This document shows positions 21,002-30,531 of a stretch of 64,000 bases of DNA, one piece after another. Under the pieces are notes generated by a model that made no database searches, had not been told where the DNA came from, and saw only the letters and a list, made by a program, of their open reading frames with translations. Within the stretch, counting starts at the first letter, position 1, and each line of letters begins with the position of its first letter. This DNA is from Favolaschia claudopus (Eukaryota > Basidiomycota > Agaricomycetes > Agaricales > Mycenaceae): positions 930,001-994,000 of the forward strand of contig JAWWNJ010000078.1 of assembly GCA_037176885.1 (NCBI GenBank), in the 5' to 3' direction. Made by a program: the position numbers and the translations under genes.

Positions 21002-22752
21002 ATGCCCCCGAGAAGCTCTAACAGAGCTACGAAGCCCACCACCAAGTCCAAGTATACCCCTGCTTCTCCGAAAAGAGCACGGAAGAAACCCAAATCCTCA
21101 CCCCAAAAAAAGCAGGCGCCGAAGAAGAAACCCGCTAAAGGACAGAAGAAATCAGCCACAGAAAGCTCTGCCCCATCTTCAGACACCCTTATACCTCCTA
21201 ACGCATCCACTGCTGCATCTGACGACCCTGCAAATAACGAAGACGAGTCTGAGTTTCCGATCAATCTGGCCAAAACTGTTGCGACACGAAAAGCGGCTGC
21301 GAAGCGCACTTCCCGGGAGGAAGGTGACGGGGAGAATGCTGGGGAAGAGGGAGATGATGAGAATAGCGATGAGGAGGAGGAGGAGGAGGAGGAGGATAGC
21401 AACGAGGAGGAGGATGAAGAAGATGAAGATGAAGAAGAGGAGGAGGAAGCACCGCCAAAGAAACGAGCCAAAACAAAAGGTACCGTGCTCTATTGTTATA
21501 TTTTCTCGCCTTTCTTTGTACCTTTCTTTGTACCAGCGACCGTCAATCCAGCCATCGACGTCCCGTCACTGTCACCGTGTATTCCCGCAAAGAATTTTCT
21601 AAGAAAGCCAACAAACGCGCAGCGGAAGGCTCCGCCATGCTGATGATCACATCCGGCCTGGCCTACGGAACATTCGCTCGCTCCCTGGTCGATAAAGTCT
21701 CCCAAATTGCAAAGCTTCCCTCTACGCCGTCTTTTCAAGATCTTGAATGCCATTTCCAAGTCCCCCGACATGTTTCTACTTTTGTACGGCTGTTCAACGT
21801 GACGGACTACACGACTATGATTGCCAATGGCGCGAAGGGCAAGGATCCAAAAATCAATTTTCATGTTGTGCTCGTGGTACGTCTCGATTGATCTTACCGT
21901 ACCTCTCTAATTTATTTGTCTGTACATAGTGTGATGGTGATTCAAATGACGTTGACTCTGAGCCCGCCACCAAGCCTAAGAAGAAATCGAAAGTGAGTCT
22001 ACAGCTTGAGCCGGCCTGACCGCTCTCACCACGATGCTGATATTTGACAGATCCCGTCGGAGAAAGGGATCTCTGCCGCCAACATCGAAATCAATAACAA
22101 GATTGGTCAGCTTCGGGCCAAGTGGACGTGCAATGTCAACGATGGTAGCGATTACTGTTGGATTTTAGGAGAAACAAGGGAACACATAACTTTACACAAC
22201 CCCCACTTATGAGGCATGGGCTGCCGCTTGGGTAAATTTTTTGATTATGGTCTGACGATACAACATTTGGTTGATATTTCGGCTTGATAGGCTCAAGGTT
22301 CCGCCGATCTCCTCACCCCACCCGACCTTCCATTATTCCGCGGCAAGACAAAGGAAGGAGAAGTCGCACCGCGTACGCTGTTGCAGCGCCGTCTCGCCGC
22401 TAAAGAACCTCAATCGAATGCTCCCATCATCAATTTTTCTCTCCCCGACGCGCTTTTTGGGATGATGAATGGCGGACAAAATCCTCCAGCAGCTGCCGCT
22501 CCTCCTGCCCCTCCCGTTAATCTCATGCTCCTTCCTCCGAACACTCAAGTCGGGCCGTCGAGCTCAATTGACGAATTTTGTATTTTCTACGGTCTTAGCG
22601 CTGATATTTCGACAAAATTGACAGCGAACGGGTACCAGGACACCGACATTTTCTATCTGGTGTCAATTGAAGATTTGAAAGAGATGAAATTCTTGTTGGG
22701 GCAGATCGCACAACTACGGGAGGCTGTTCGGAAGTGGGCGGTGGCGATTTGA
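21002..22752 (+). CDS. Transposon-borne acidic/basic nuclear-type protein with C-terminal SAM-like domain
   Basis: Start ATG at 21002, directly after the left inverted repeat. Proposed exons: 21002-21479, about 21538-21876, 21930-21992, 22051-22231, 22291-22752. Residues 1-70 are rich in Lys/Arg/Pro/Ser (nuclear-localisation-like). A long Glu/Asp tract (about 100-155) ends in PPKKRAKTK. The second exon encodes a globular-looking part (SAMLMITSGLAYGTFARSL, FVRLFNVTDY). Then come a Cys-containing segment (WTCNVNDGSDYCW) and a C-terminal helical domain (DEFCIFYGLSADISTKL, IEDLKEMKFLLGQIAQL) that looks like a SAM fold. I recognise this architecture as a multicopy Agaricomycete family. The first splice join and a one-base slip near a C-run at about 22200 are uncertain, so the copy may be slightly damaged. 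A role in transposition is inferred from position only. Confidence 0.7.
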
Positions 22753-22846
22753 TGACTTTTACGGACTTGCGAGTGCTGTTGTGCTTTTTTTCTTGAGCTG
22801 TATTTTCTTGGACCGTGCAATGTACATTCACAACAACATGAATTCA

Positions 22847-23917
22847 TTATACATATCCCGCATGAATAAAGTATCCCTCCGCATCAGATGGCCCCACCGC
22901 CTGCATCGCGAGCAACATATCAAAAATTCCCGCCGCACCAATCGATTCCGCAAACACCTCCGAGTTCCTTCGAATGAATGCCTTGACCTGGGCGAACGCC
23001 TCTTCGATGGGATTGAAATCCGGTGAGTAAGGGGGTAGGTATTCGATCCGAACACCTGAATTGATGAATATACATTGAATTTCGAGCATGAATATCATAA
23101 ATACGCACCGAAGTGTTCAGCCAGTTCGAGGATTTCTTCACCGTGATGTATTTGAGCATTATCCATGACAAGAACCGACAGAGGGCCCGGAAACGGAGTC
23201 GTGAGGGGCATCTGTTTCAAGTAAGCAACAAAAAAAGGAAGAAATCATTCGACGACGCACCACATTGTGTTCAATGAACCCCAGGTACGTCTCCCGATCC
23301 ATTGATCCCTCAACTACACGAGCAGCCACCATTCCATCCAGTGTTAACAACCCTAGTCCCGTCAGCCGCACACCTCGTACAAATTTCTCTTTCATCTTTG
23401 CCCGTTGCCCCTTCTTTGCCCTCCCGTATCTGCGGCTGTACGTCCGGTCGTCCTTCGAAGTTTCATCCAAAAAACCGAGATACTCTGGAGGGTATTGTGA
23501 CATGCGGCGGATGTGATCATTTCGCAATGTCTCTTTTCTTTCAGACGCGACTTTCTTCAGCTTCTTTCGAGACACATTGTGACGCTCCAGCTCGCGAAAG
23601 ATGGTGGTGAAGTGGACAGAAATGAAGCGATTATGCTTGAGCATCTTGAGCAGCTCATCGAGAAACCAGTCGGGGCGCAATTGAATCAGGGTCATGATGT
23701 AGTCGATGTCGTCTCGATGTAGAATTCTGCGACGACCGCGGTTATGGCTCTTAGGTTTCTCAACCCAGCCTGTTTCGCGCCAGAGCTTACGGGTACGCCA
23801 GAAGGTCGATTCCGAGAAGCCGCATACAGCGAGTATATCTTCCAAAGGGAGAATGTCGTTTTCAAAAAGGTTCATTGCGGCCAGTTTGACCTGATACTGT
23901 ACGACACGACCAGGCAT
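22847..23917 (-). CDS. DD34E Tc1/mariner (IS630-type) transposase
   Basis: Three exons: 23917-23261, 23211-23109, 23055-22847, with clean GTGCGT donors and CAG acceptors. The product is 322 residues with no stops or frameshifts. The N-terminal ~120 residues are a paired helix-turn-helix region (EDILAVCGFSESTFWRTRK and the DELLKMLKHN..TIFREL part). The catalytic triad is visible: Asp151 in GFLDETSKD, Asp236 in VLVMDNAQIHH, and Glu271 in YSPDFNPIEE, with 34 residues between the last two. The start MPGRVVQYQV follows the right inverted repeat of the element directly. The enzyme should cut and paste DNA at TA targets; given intact tips and TA flanks, this copy may be autonomous. A longer upstream start (23974) lies in the inverted repeat and is less likely. 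Confidence 0.93.
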
Positions 23918-24453
23918 GGTGGAGAGAACAAGATGAGAGGAGAGATGGGCACAGAGGTGTGGGAAAGAGCTCAAAGTACGAGGATAGCAGCAGAGAGAAG
24001 AGGGTCGAGCGCGACGATGTGGAAGAGATGAAGAAGCGCGGTGTTGTGCATTGTTGAATGATGAGCTTACCGCAAGGCCGCGGCATTGCGTCAGTGGACT
24101 GATAGTCTTGAATAAGCGCCCGATAGGCGCCCAGTAAGAGCCGGTTGAACGACGAAGTCAACTTTATTGTTGAACTTCCAAGCTGAGCCCCGAGAAGGCG
24201 ATGATTAGCGAGAGAGTGGTGAAAAACCACTATTTTGCTGGTCAAATGACCCTCTTGAGCCTTCCACTGAGCCGTTTAGCCTGGTTTAAAGTAGTAGTAT
24301 GGTATATTAACTTCTAAAATATCGATGTGTGCCCTCAAGAACCTCGGAAAATGGTTCAGAAATGCGGAAACGGGGCGGGGAACCAGGCCGATCAAAAAGC
24401 TGTTTATATATGTTTTTTTTTTGGCCAACTGTCATCAATTTTGCAAACGGCTG
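23918..24453 (-). promoter_or_regulatory. Right inverted repeat, promoter and leader of transposase gene
   Basis: Mirror of the left arm, with a slightly longer pyrimidine-rich leader before the transposase ATG. It carries the outer tip CAGCCGTTTGCAAAA at 24453. Confidence 0.6.
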
Positions 24454-24562
24454 TAACCCTTCTCCGCTGCCTGAAAGGCAATATAAAATATGAAAATTTT
24501 TGTTTCGTCGATTTGAGACATCACTGATCCCATCAATGATGGAACTTATTTGGTGGTGTTTA

Positions 24563-25842
24563 CAGCCGTTTTGGAAACAATATACGGGTTTTGATCAAGG
24601 GTTGATAATCCGATCAGCTGGGTGTTATTTGCCCACAGCCACAATGTTACTTGCCACTTTCCATCACTTTCTTCTTTTCCCTAGCTTGCGGATGTTTTGT
24701 GTACTCAAAAATTTGTGGAGATCTAGTTTAAGTATGTAGGCTTAGTTCTGTCAAGTTATTTTGCGCAAAATGAAGTGTTTTTCGGCCAGGTAGCGAAATG
24801 GCGATTTAACATGGGCGCTTGGCTAATAACATGATTGATGCCATCAATTTCACGCGCTGCCAGCGTCTATTTCTTCCTTTGCCTCCTCCTCCTCGCTCTC
24901 CTCGTTTCCTTAGACCCAGAACCGATTCTGCCCACGCAAAACAACATACTCAACCATCAATGCTGTTTACCCCCGCCCTAATACGACGACAACACGGACT
25001 CGAGCGGAAGGAGGAATTAGAGGATAATGGAGATTGTGGAATTGGCACGTCGGGCAAACAGAAGTCGGTGGTTTGGAGGAAGCTCGTCTTAAGTTCATCA
25101 ATGCGGGCTAGCGTTGCACAGGTGCGCGAGTATTCACGCTTTCTCCATGTTCTCTTGCGATCAATGTCTTCTCCTACCGATCATACCTTCCTTCCTTTCT
25201 TCCGCGAGCGGCAGGAAAGAAATGTCGCAGCTGGGATTCCTGTCATAGCTGTCCCGCAGTTTAAATACATCTTGTGTTAAACAGAATCATAATAAATTCA
25301 GCTTCATTTCAGTACATACTTGTGAGCCGAAACTCGAGGGAATATAGTACTTAATAAGCTTCATGCTGCTTGATTGAAACCTCTTCCAAGCAACGAGAGG
25401 TGTTTCTACTTCCTCTATATCTTCTCTCCCTTTTCTCCCCCCTTTCCCTTTCTTTTTCTCTTTTTTCCGTCACGGGACCCAGTACATTCAAAAAAAAACC
25501 TGATCAAGCAATGCTCATTCGTTTGTGCTTACCTTTGTTTTGCTTCCCGTCACCAGCTCCACTTCAGCCGAATCTGATTTTCGCTTCCGCCACCCAAAGA
25601 ACACCAGGAAAAAACAGGGGGTTAACAGAACTGACTCAGCTGCTACTTGCCCAGAGCTTGACACGGCCATGGCTTGCGAGCAAGGGCCAAAACAAGGGAC
25701 CAGCGGCACTTGATGTGGTACGGCAGCGCCCCACAAAGTGTGCTCCCGGCTTTGCCGATGACAGAATCGTCAACAAACGTAAGCACAAACGAACGAGCAC
25801 CACTCAATCAAAACCCGTATATTGTTTCCAAAACGGCTGTAA
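24563..25842. mobile_element. 1.28-kb TA-flanked element, CAGCCGTTTTGG tips
   Basis: Tips identical to the 389-bp MITE at 3334-3722, TA at 24561-24562 and 25843-25844. It sits in the right TIR of the outer MITE. The right ~330 bp repeat the small MITE in reverse. The left part (24800-25280) has an open frame of 153 codons with exon-like Lys/Glu/Arg-rich text ending at a possible donor (CAG|GTGCGC near 25120), which could be captured host sequence. I do not call it a gene. Confidence 0.8.
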
Positions 25843-25860
25843 TCGATGCGCACCATAGTC

Positions 25861-26395
25861 TTTCATGTATTCTTTATATCCTGTATCTGTACAACGCAAT
25901 GTGTTCATAGAACTGATAAAGCAATTAGTCCCCCCGCTAATTCGCGTTTCGAAGGTATCACCACCCCGCCTGGCGCCAAGCACCTACATTATCATACTCT
26001 TCGTGAAAGGCGTTGACTTTTCGGATTTGTCGGAATTTCGGGCTGTCGTCGGCAGTGTCATCGCGCAACCTGCACCCAGCCAACTTGAACATCCTCCGTT
26101 TTTACTCAAGTGACACAACTCAAACCTTTACTTGATGACTTCCAAAACTTGACAATTCTGAAATAACGGAACAAGCGATTTGCGTTTGCTGCAAACTGAC
26201 ACGCTCAAAGTCTATGCCTTAAGTTATTTATATGTAACTCTCCTTCCATGCGCCAACGCCGACTCGGACTACCATCGTGGTACAGCCCAGTCCAAGTGTA
26301 CCTCGCTGAAGAAGACGTCGTAATCTTGGAATAAGGCGCTGCCAGTGGATTGAAACACTGACTATCACTTTCGTCAACCGTTGACGTTGGCCCTT
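25861..26395. other. Intergenic stretch, no gene seen
   Basis: Lies between the outer MITE and the 3' end of a minus-strand small-protein gene. Short open frames only. It may contain the former TRA1 3' flank displaced by the insertion stack. Confidence 0.4.
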
Positions 26396-26706
26396 TCAAA
26401 TGCAGCCGTTGCCGAGCTGACGAGAGGTTAGGAGAGAGTATCAAACAAAAACGAATAACCTGCACATCAGAGACGTCCACCTGATAGTGATGGGAAAGTA
26501 GGTGAGTGGTAAAGCGATTGCCTTTAGAACCCAAAGACACTCACGGAGACAACTATCAGGCAAATTGAGATGAGCACTGGTAGTTCAACAAAGGAACATA
26601 GACACGAACCGTCAGCTCCAGCAGGGGACGATACATCGGGAACTGTAAGCCCAGAGACACCCGCGATGACAGCGAGGAGAGTGGAGAAAATGACGGTGAA
26701 CTTCAT
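26396..26706 (-). CDS. Putative very small secreted protein
   Basis: The minus-strand Met at 26706 opens a textbook signal peptide, MKFTVIFSTLLAVIAGVSG. It is followed by TVPDVSSPAGAD and a donor (G|GTTCGTG). Three short downstream exons can be joined in frame to a stop at 26396-26398, giving about 48 residues ending GNGCI. If the second donor is not used, translation stops earlier (SVSVFGF). No repeats, cysteine pattern or Kex2 sites are evident. Its start is about 290 bp from the divergent UstYa-family start, so they may share a promoter. Function unknown; the exon model is tentative. Confidence 0.45.
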
Positions 26707-26996
26707 ACTAGCACTGGGTTAGATTGAGTGATTTGACCTTTGTACAGTCCCCCCGTCTTATATGTGGTGGTGCATTCACATGTGTTACAGTTTTTGTCTT
26801 GCGAGCCTGCGAGGTGACGCGAGGCACCTCAGGTGACTCTAGGTGACTCCACGACGAAACGTTCGCTTAGACTCGCTACAAGATAATATTCAATTATTGA
26901 ACAAGCGAGTGAAGCGACTGAATACAAAATTGAGCGAAAAACCTCCGAATACCTTGGCCTGCTTCGTAGAAGTCATTGGCTCGAATTTGCTTCACA

Positions 26997-28356
26997 ATGT
27001 ACCAGCGACTATCCGTTGAAGATGGCGACGGGTTCACTGCTGCTCCGGCGCCCTCAAAAATTTCACGCACCACTTTAGTCCTCCTTCTCATCATATTAAC
27101 CTGTTTGCGCAAAAGCCATACGAGCCACCAGATGGCTTTGGGCGTGTGCGCAGCATATGGCTCCTAATTCTGGGACGTTTAAGCATCAAACCTATATTGT
27201 ATGCAACATATCCGCACAGTTTGTAGTAGCTGTCATGGGCTTCCCCAAATCACCAGAATCCACGGTTAATTTATGGCATCAACAACAGTTTCTCTGCTTG
27301 AGTGGTCTCTCCCTCACTGTCCGGCTATTGCCCGTCATGAAGGTCCACAGTTCATCACCGGGCTTTATCTAGATAAGCAGGGATGGTTTTGATGCAGTTG
27401 TGAACAGAATGCCCAAGATCAGCAGCCATTGGAGCCATCGGCTGCGCACACGCCAAAAGCCACCAGATGGCTCGTATGGCTTTTGCGCAACCTCTCTATT
27501 CTTGGAGACAACCCTCTTGCTCATTGGGGCTTTGCCTCGCAAACGAGTCGCTTCCCCGAAGCTGTACAGTATGCCACAAGTCCACAGTCCTACCGTCGAC
27601 ATTTACTACTACACGTCAACAGCTCCTGTTCATGGCATTTTGGAGGAAGTCATACAAGTCTTCCCGCACGATTATACTTTCTTCCAGGATCCGTCTCCCG
27701 CAGTCGATCAGGCATGGGATGATCTTCAAAAATGTTCGTTGTGGGCAAACACTTTGAAGTTTCATCGTACAATTCACGAATGTTGGCCGTTTCGCAGACT
27801 CAGTTTTGCGATTGCCCCGCAGCGAAGCCATGAAATTTCCTAACAGGACTTCGCCCATTGCGGGTGATCCAGGCTACTACATGGCCGAGTTGGAAGTATA
27901 TCATCAATTACATTGTTTGGTTAAGTGGATATGCGTCTTCTACGTTTGGATTCATATTTATAGGTACCGCAGAATCAAATCCGCCAGGCGCTGCACCCAA
28001 ATCACTACCCCAACTGGGGTATGCACACTATCCACGGAGTCAGTTCACGACAATTCCACATTGATCACTGTGTCGAGCGCATTCGGCAAGGTATAATGTG
28101 CAATGTGGACACAAGCGTCCTCGTGTGAGTCAACTGTTCATTTGCGTGTCATTCAGAGTATTTATTTTTGCCGACTCGGTTCTCAAGTTGGGAGTGTAAC
28201 CCGACCGTCAACAAAACCAGGGTGAGACTTCGTGTCCCACATCAATGCAAGAATTTTACCAAGATTCATGAATGGACGCGGGAGAACTTGCTGACCTCGT
28301 TTCCCCGCTGGACTCACGTTCCGGATGACCTGCCCGTTCCGCCTATCATATATTGA
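26997..28356 (+). CDS. UstYa/DUF3328-family oxidase-like protein, disrupted by a MITE
   Basis: Start MYQRLSVEDGDGF, then a membrane anchor interrupted by the 398-bp MITE at 27099-27496. Removing the MITE and one TA gives an uninterrupted hydrophobic helix (LVLLLII plus LFLETTLLLIGAL). Downstream: VIQVFPHDYTFFQ, PSPAVDQAWDDL, FPNRTSPIAGDPGYY, then the two family motifs HQLHC and HIDHC, CNPTVNKTRV, and a stop at 28354-28356. Introns at about 27733-27799, 27921-27962 and about 28123-28159 splice cleanly. UstYa proteins act in fungal cyclic peptide (ustiloxin-type RiPP) and other secondary metabolism, probably as metal-dependent oxidases. Apart from the MITE the gene looks intact, so the insertion may be recent, or the MITE may be spliced or bypassed. 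Confidence 0.88.
27099..27496. mobile_element. 398-bp MITE in UstYa exon (copy A)
   Basis: Long inverted ends (about 55 bp: TTGCGCAAAAGCCATACGAG and onward) with TA on both sides (27097-27098 and 27497-27498). Copy B at 42438-42835 has the same length and is almost identical. It carries one more recognisable internal repeat (CCACCAGATGGCT). Non-coding. Confidence 0.93.
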
Positions 28357-28567
28357 TCAATTTTCATACCAGCTATTTACGTAGATTGGAAAAATCGAAA
28401 TCTTGACCCTGACCACAATTCACCTCCCACACAGACATGCATGGCATACCCACGAACTCGAGATAGACGCTTGGTACAATTGTATATTGAAGTTTTACTA
28501 TCTCGCATCCGAACATGAAACAAGCATATCACACTGAGTTTCATCCCGAAAAAGTACACAAATCAAA

Positions 28568-29090
28568 TCATCTGCTCTTCACGAATCCTTCTGTTTGCCT
28601 AAAAGTGTTGATATGGCTATCGCTCTCGACCATCATCTGACATGTCTTTTAGCAGAGTACTGGCACAGAAAAATGTAAACCCACATCTTCTGCCATAGCA
28701 TGGACATCGGAACCCGGTCGGTTGTACATCATGGCATTGGCGAACATGAGATATATATCCCGCTGATACTCAAGCGAGTTGCCAATGATACCGTCCTTGA
28801 CTTTCGCCTTGATTGTTCTGAGGTCTATCGGTCGTTTTACGATATCGTGGTAGTCGGGCGCTTCGGACACTTTGATCAGATTGTGGAAAATATTCCCGTT
28901 CCGGTGTTGTGAAATTTGGTTATGTACCATATTGATAACAGTTTGGAAGCGCTTGAGCGCGACCTGTTCTTCAGTCCGGCCAGTTGTGCGACGACGAAGT
29001 GCAGATGGTCCGGCGCCTGATTGAGATGTGAGTTTTCTGAGAGAGAAGGACAAAGAAGCAGAATACCCTGCTCATCGTCGTCGACCGGTT
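28568..29090 (-). pseudogene. Bromodomain protein, 3' part only
   Basis: Minus-strand exons 29036-28685 and 28636-28568 join in frame. The product holds a complete bromodomain (ISQHRNGNIFHNLIKVSEAP, DYHDIVKRPIDLRTIKAKV, LMFANAMMYNRPGSDVHAMA), where MYN includes the acetyl-lysine-binding Asn. It ends with an intact terminus (FRQTEGFVKSR, stop at 28568-28570). The sequence style resembles fungal BRD8-like bromodomain proteins of acetyltransferase complexes. A further upstream exon ending in an Asp/Glu-rich stretch is likely at about 29065-29090. The rest of the N-terminus is lost at the edge of the Copia element near 29115. It is either a truncated gene, or a gene whose 5' half lies beyond 32 kb and was separated by the insertion. 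Confidence 0.8.
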
Positions 29091-29141
29091 CTGACTTCTC
29101 TCGAGATCGATTAATCTTATGCTGCTATGTCTGCTTAACTT

Positions 29142-30531
29142 TTGAGTGATGCAAACCCTTCATCCAAAGCTGTGGTAATTGACTCTGGGGCTTCTACTAC
29201 CATGACACCAAACGAGGCATGGTTTGAGACAGGTTCTTATAAAGTACTCACTCCACCGAAAAGGGTGAGGCTTGGTAATGACACATATTGTGATGCAGTC
29301 GGAACTGGAACCATCCGTCTATCTTGCAAAACAAAGCGAGGGATGTCTGATGTCTCTCTACGTGCATATGTCCCATCCTTTGGTATCACACTTGTCTCAG
29401 TGCAACAAATGGCTAAAAAGGGATACAATTGCATGTTCGAAGCAGATGTCTGCATTGTTCGAAACCCAAAAGGGCAAAGAGTGATTGAAGCCAAGCATCG
29501 GAAGGGACTGTACCACATTGTCTATACTCCTTTGAGTGAAGATCCACATGCACTATTTGCTATGGATATCAATCATCTTCATCGAATATCTGGTCATACA
29601 AATTTCCAACTTTTACAGAAATCTGTTGCTAAAGGCCAACTTGGTGAAATTACATCCTTGACAGGAATCCCCAAATTCTGTGAACCCTGTGTTCTTGGGA
29701 AAATGAAGAAATTACCATTTTCCAAAAGTCAAACCAAAGCTCGTGGTCCTTTAGATATTGTATCATCTGATGTTGGTGGTCCAGTAACGCCTGAAGGCCC
29801 AGGTGGAATACGCTACTGGGTGGTCCTTATAGATCATCATTCCTCTGAGGTGTGGATCCTATTTGCCCAAAAGAAATCCCAAGTCTATTCGAAACTCAAA
29901 GAATGGCGAAAATCTACTGAGGCTCATTTTCGTGCTCAAATTGCTAATTGGGAATTCTGTGAGGGCTGGACTCGATTCTTTCGCACAGATGGGGGTGGTG
30001 AATTCACGTCTCATCAAATGGAAACAGAATTCAAACGTCTAGGCATCATCCATGAAACAACAGCACCTTACACTCCAGAGCAAAACGGAGTAGCAGAGCG
30101 AATGAATCAAACACTTGTTTCCAGAGCTACAACTATGTTGATTGCCTCACGCCTTCCTCGTAAATTTTGGGTCCTAGCAATGCGAGCAGCTGGTTATACT
30201 GTGAATAGAACACCTACTTCAGCACAGGAATTTGAGATCCCTCATGAGAAACTTTTTGACCGTCAAATAAACATACGACACCTGCATCCCTTTGGCTGTA
30301 GAGCTTATCCTCTGATTCCTAAAGAAAAGCGTCACAAGCAGAAATTTGGCGATAAAGCAAAGCGTTGCATTTTTGTTGGCTACCATGAAAACAGTAAAGC
30401 GTATGACTTGCTAGTAATCAACAAAGATGGTTCTTATGGTGAAACCATCACATCTAGGCATGTTCGGTTTGATGACCAGGAACTTGATTCACCTATAGAA
30501 CCAAAGCTTGAGGCACTGTGCGAAGTATTTG
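29142..30531 (+). pseudogene. Copia pol segment: protease to integrase
   Basis: One open frame covers the retropepsin (VVIDSGASTTMTP), the GAG-pre-integrase region (LHRISGHTNF, CEPCVLGKMKKLPF), the integrase core (SSDVGGPVTP, FFRTDGGGEF, TPEQNGVAERMNQTL) and the post-integrase block (HLHPFGCRAYPLIP, RCIFVGYHENSKAYDL). No stops occur within it. Reverse transcriptase and RNase H are absent: the frame is cut at 30531 by the CATGAAATTC element. The matching gag lies on the opposite strand at 31220-32216. Base composition is visibly more AT-rich than the flanking GC-rich gypsy elements. Confidence 0.9.

Larger units (their letters stand above)
20538..24453. mobile_element. Two-gene Tc1/mariner-type transposon with ~500-bp inverted ends
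   Basis: A 3,916-bp element with tips CAGCCGTTTGCAAAA and TA on both sides (20536-20537 and 24454-24455). The inverted repeats are not just short tips. Matching text continues with small gaps from each tip to near the first codon of each gene: tip, TATATAAAC block, GATCGGCCTGGTTCCCC, CTACTTTAAACCAGGC, CGCCTATCGGGCGCTTATT, GACGCAATGCCGCGGCCTTG, CTCATCATTCAACAATG. Two genes face inward: an accessory gene on plus (21002-22752) and a DD34E transposase on minus (23917-22847). It is nested in the MITE 20203-25858. Confidence 0.9.
20203..25858. mobile_element. Outer TA-flanked MITE (TGGTGCGCATC tips) holding two further elements
   Basis: The left tip TGGTGCGCATCACTTAAACACCACC at 20203 is matched by its complement at the right, once the element at 24563-25842 is removed from the right TIR. 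TA flanks both outer ends (20201-20202 and 25859-25860). Without the two nested elements it would be about 460 bp. Its left edge lies five bases after the TRA1 stop codon. Confidence 0.75.

Noticed and set aside
20983..21471. Minus-strand serine-rich ORF of 162 codons
   Set aside because: It is the antisense of the Glu/Asp and Lys-rich exon of the accessory gene (GAG/GAA runs read as Ser). No start context or homology.
26396..26706. Mating pheromone precursor
   Set aside because: The predicted end GNGCI has a Cys near the C-terminus but not a CaaX box, and the protein begins with a secretory signal peptide, which such precursors lack.
26396..28356. Complete ustiloxin-type RiPP cluster
   Set aside because: Only one UstYa-like gene and one tiny secreted protein are present. 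No second UstY homolog, tyrosinase, peptidase, methyltransferase, transporter or repeated precursor is in the window.
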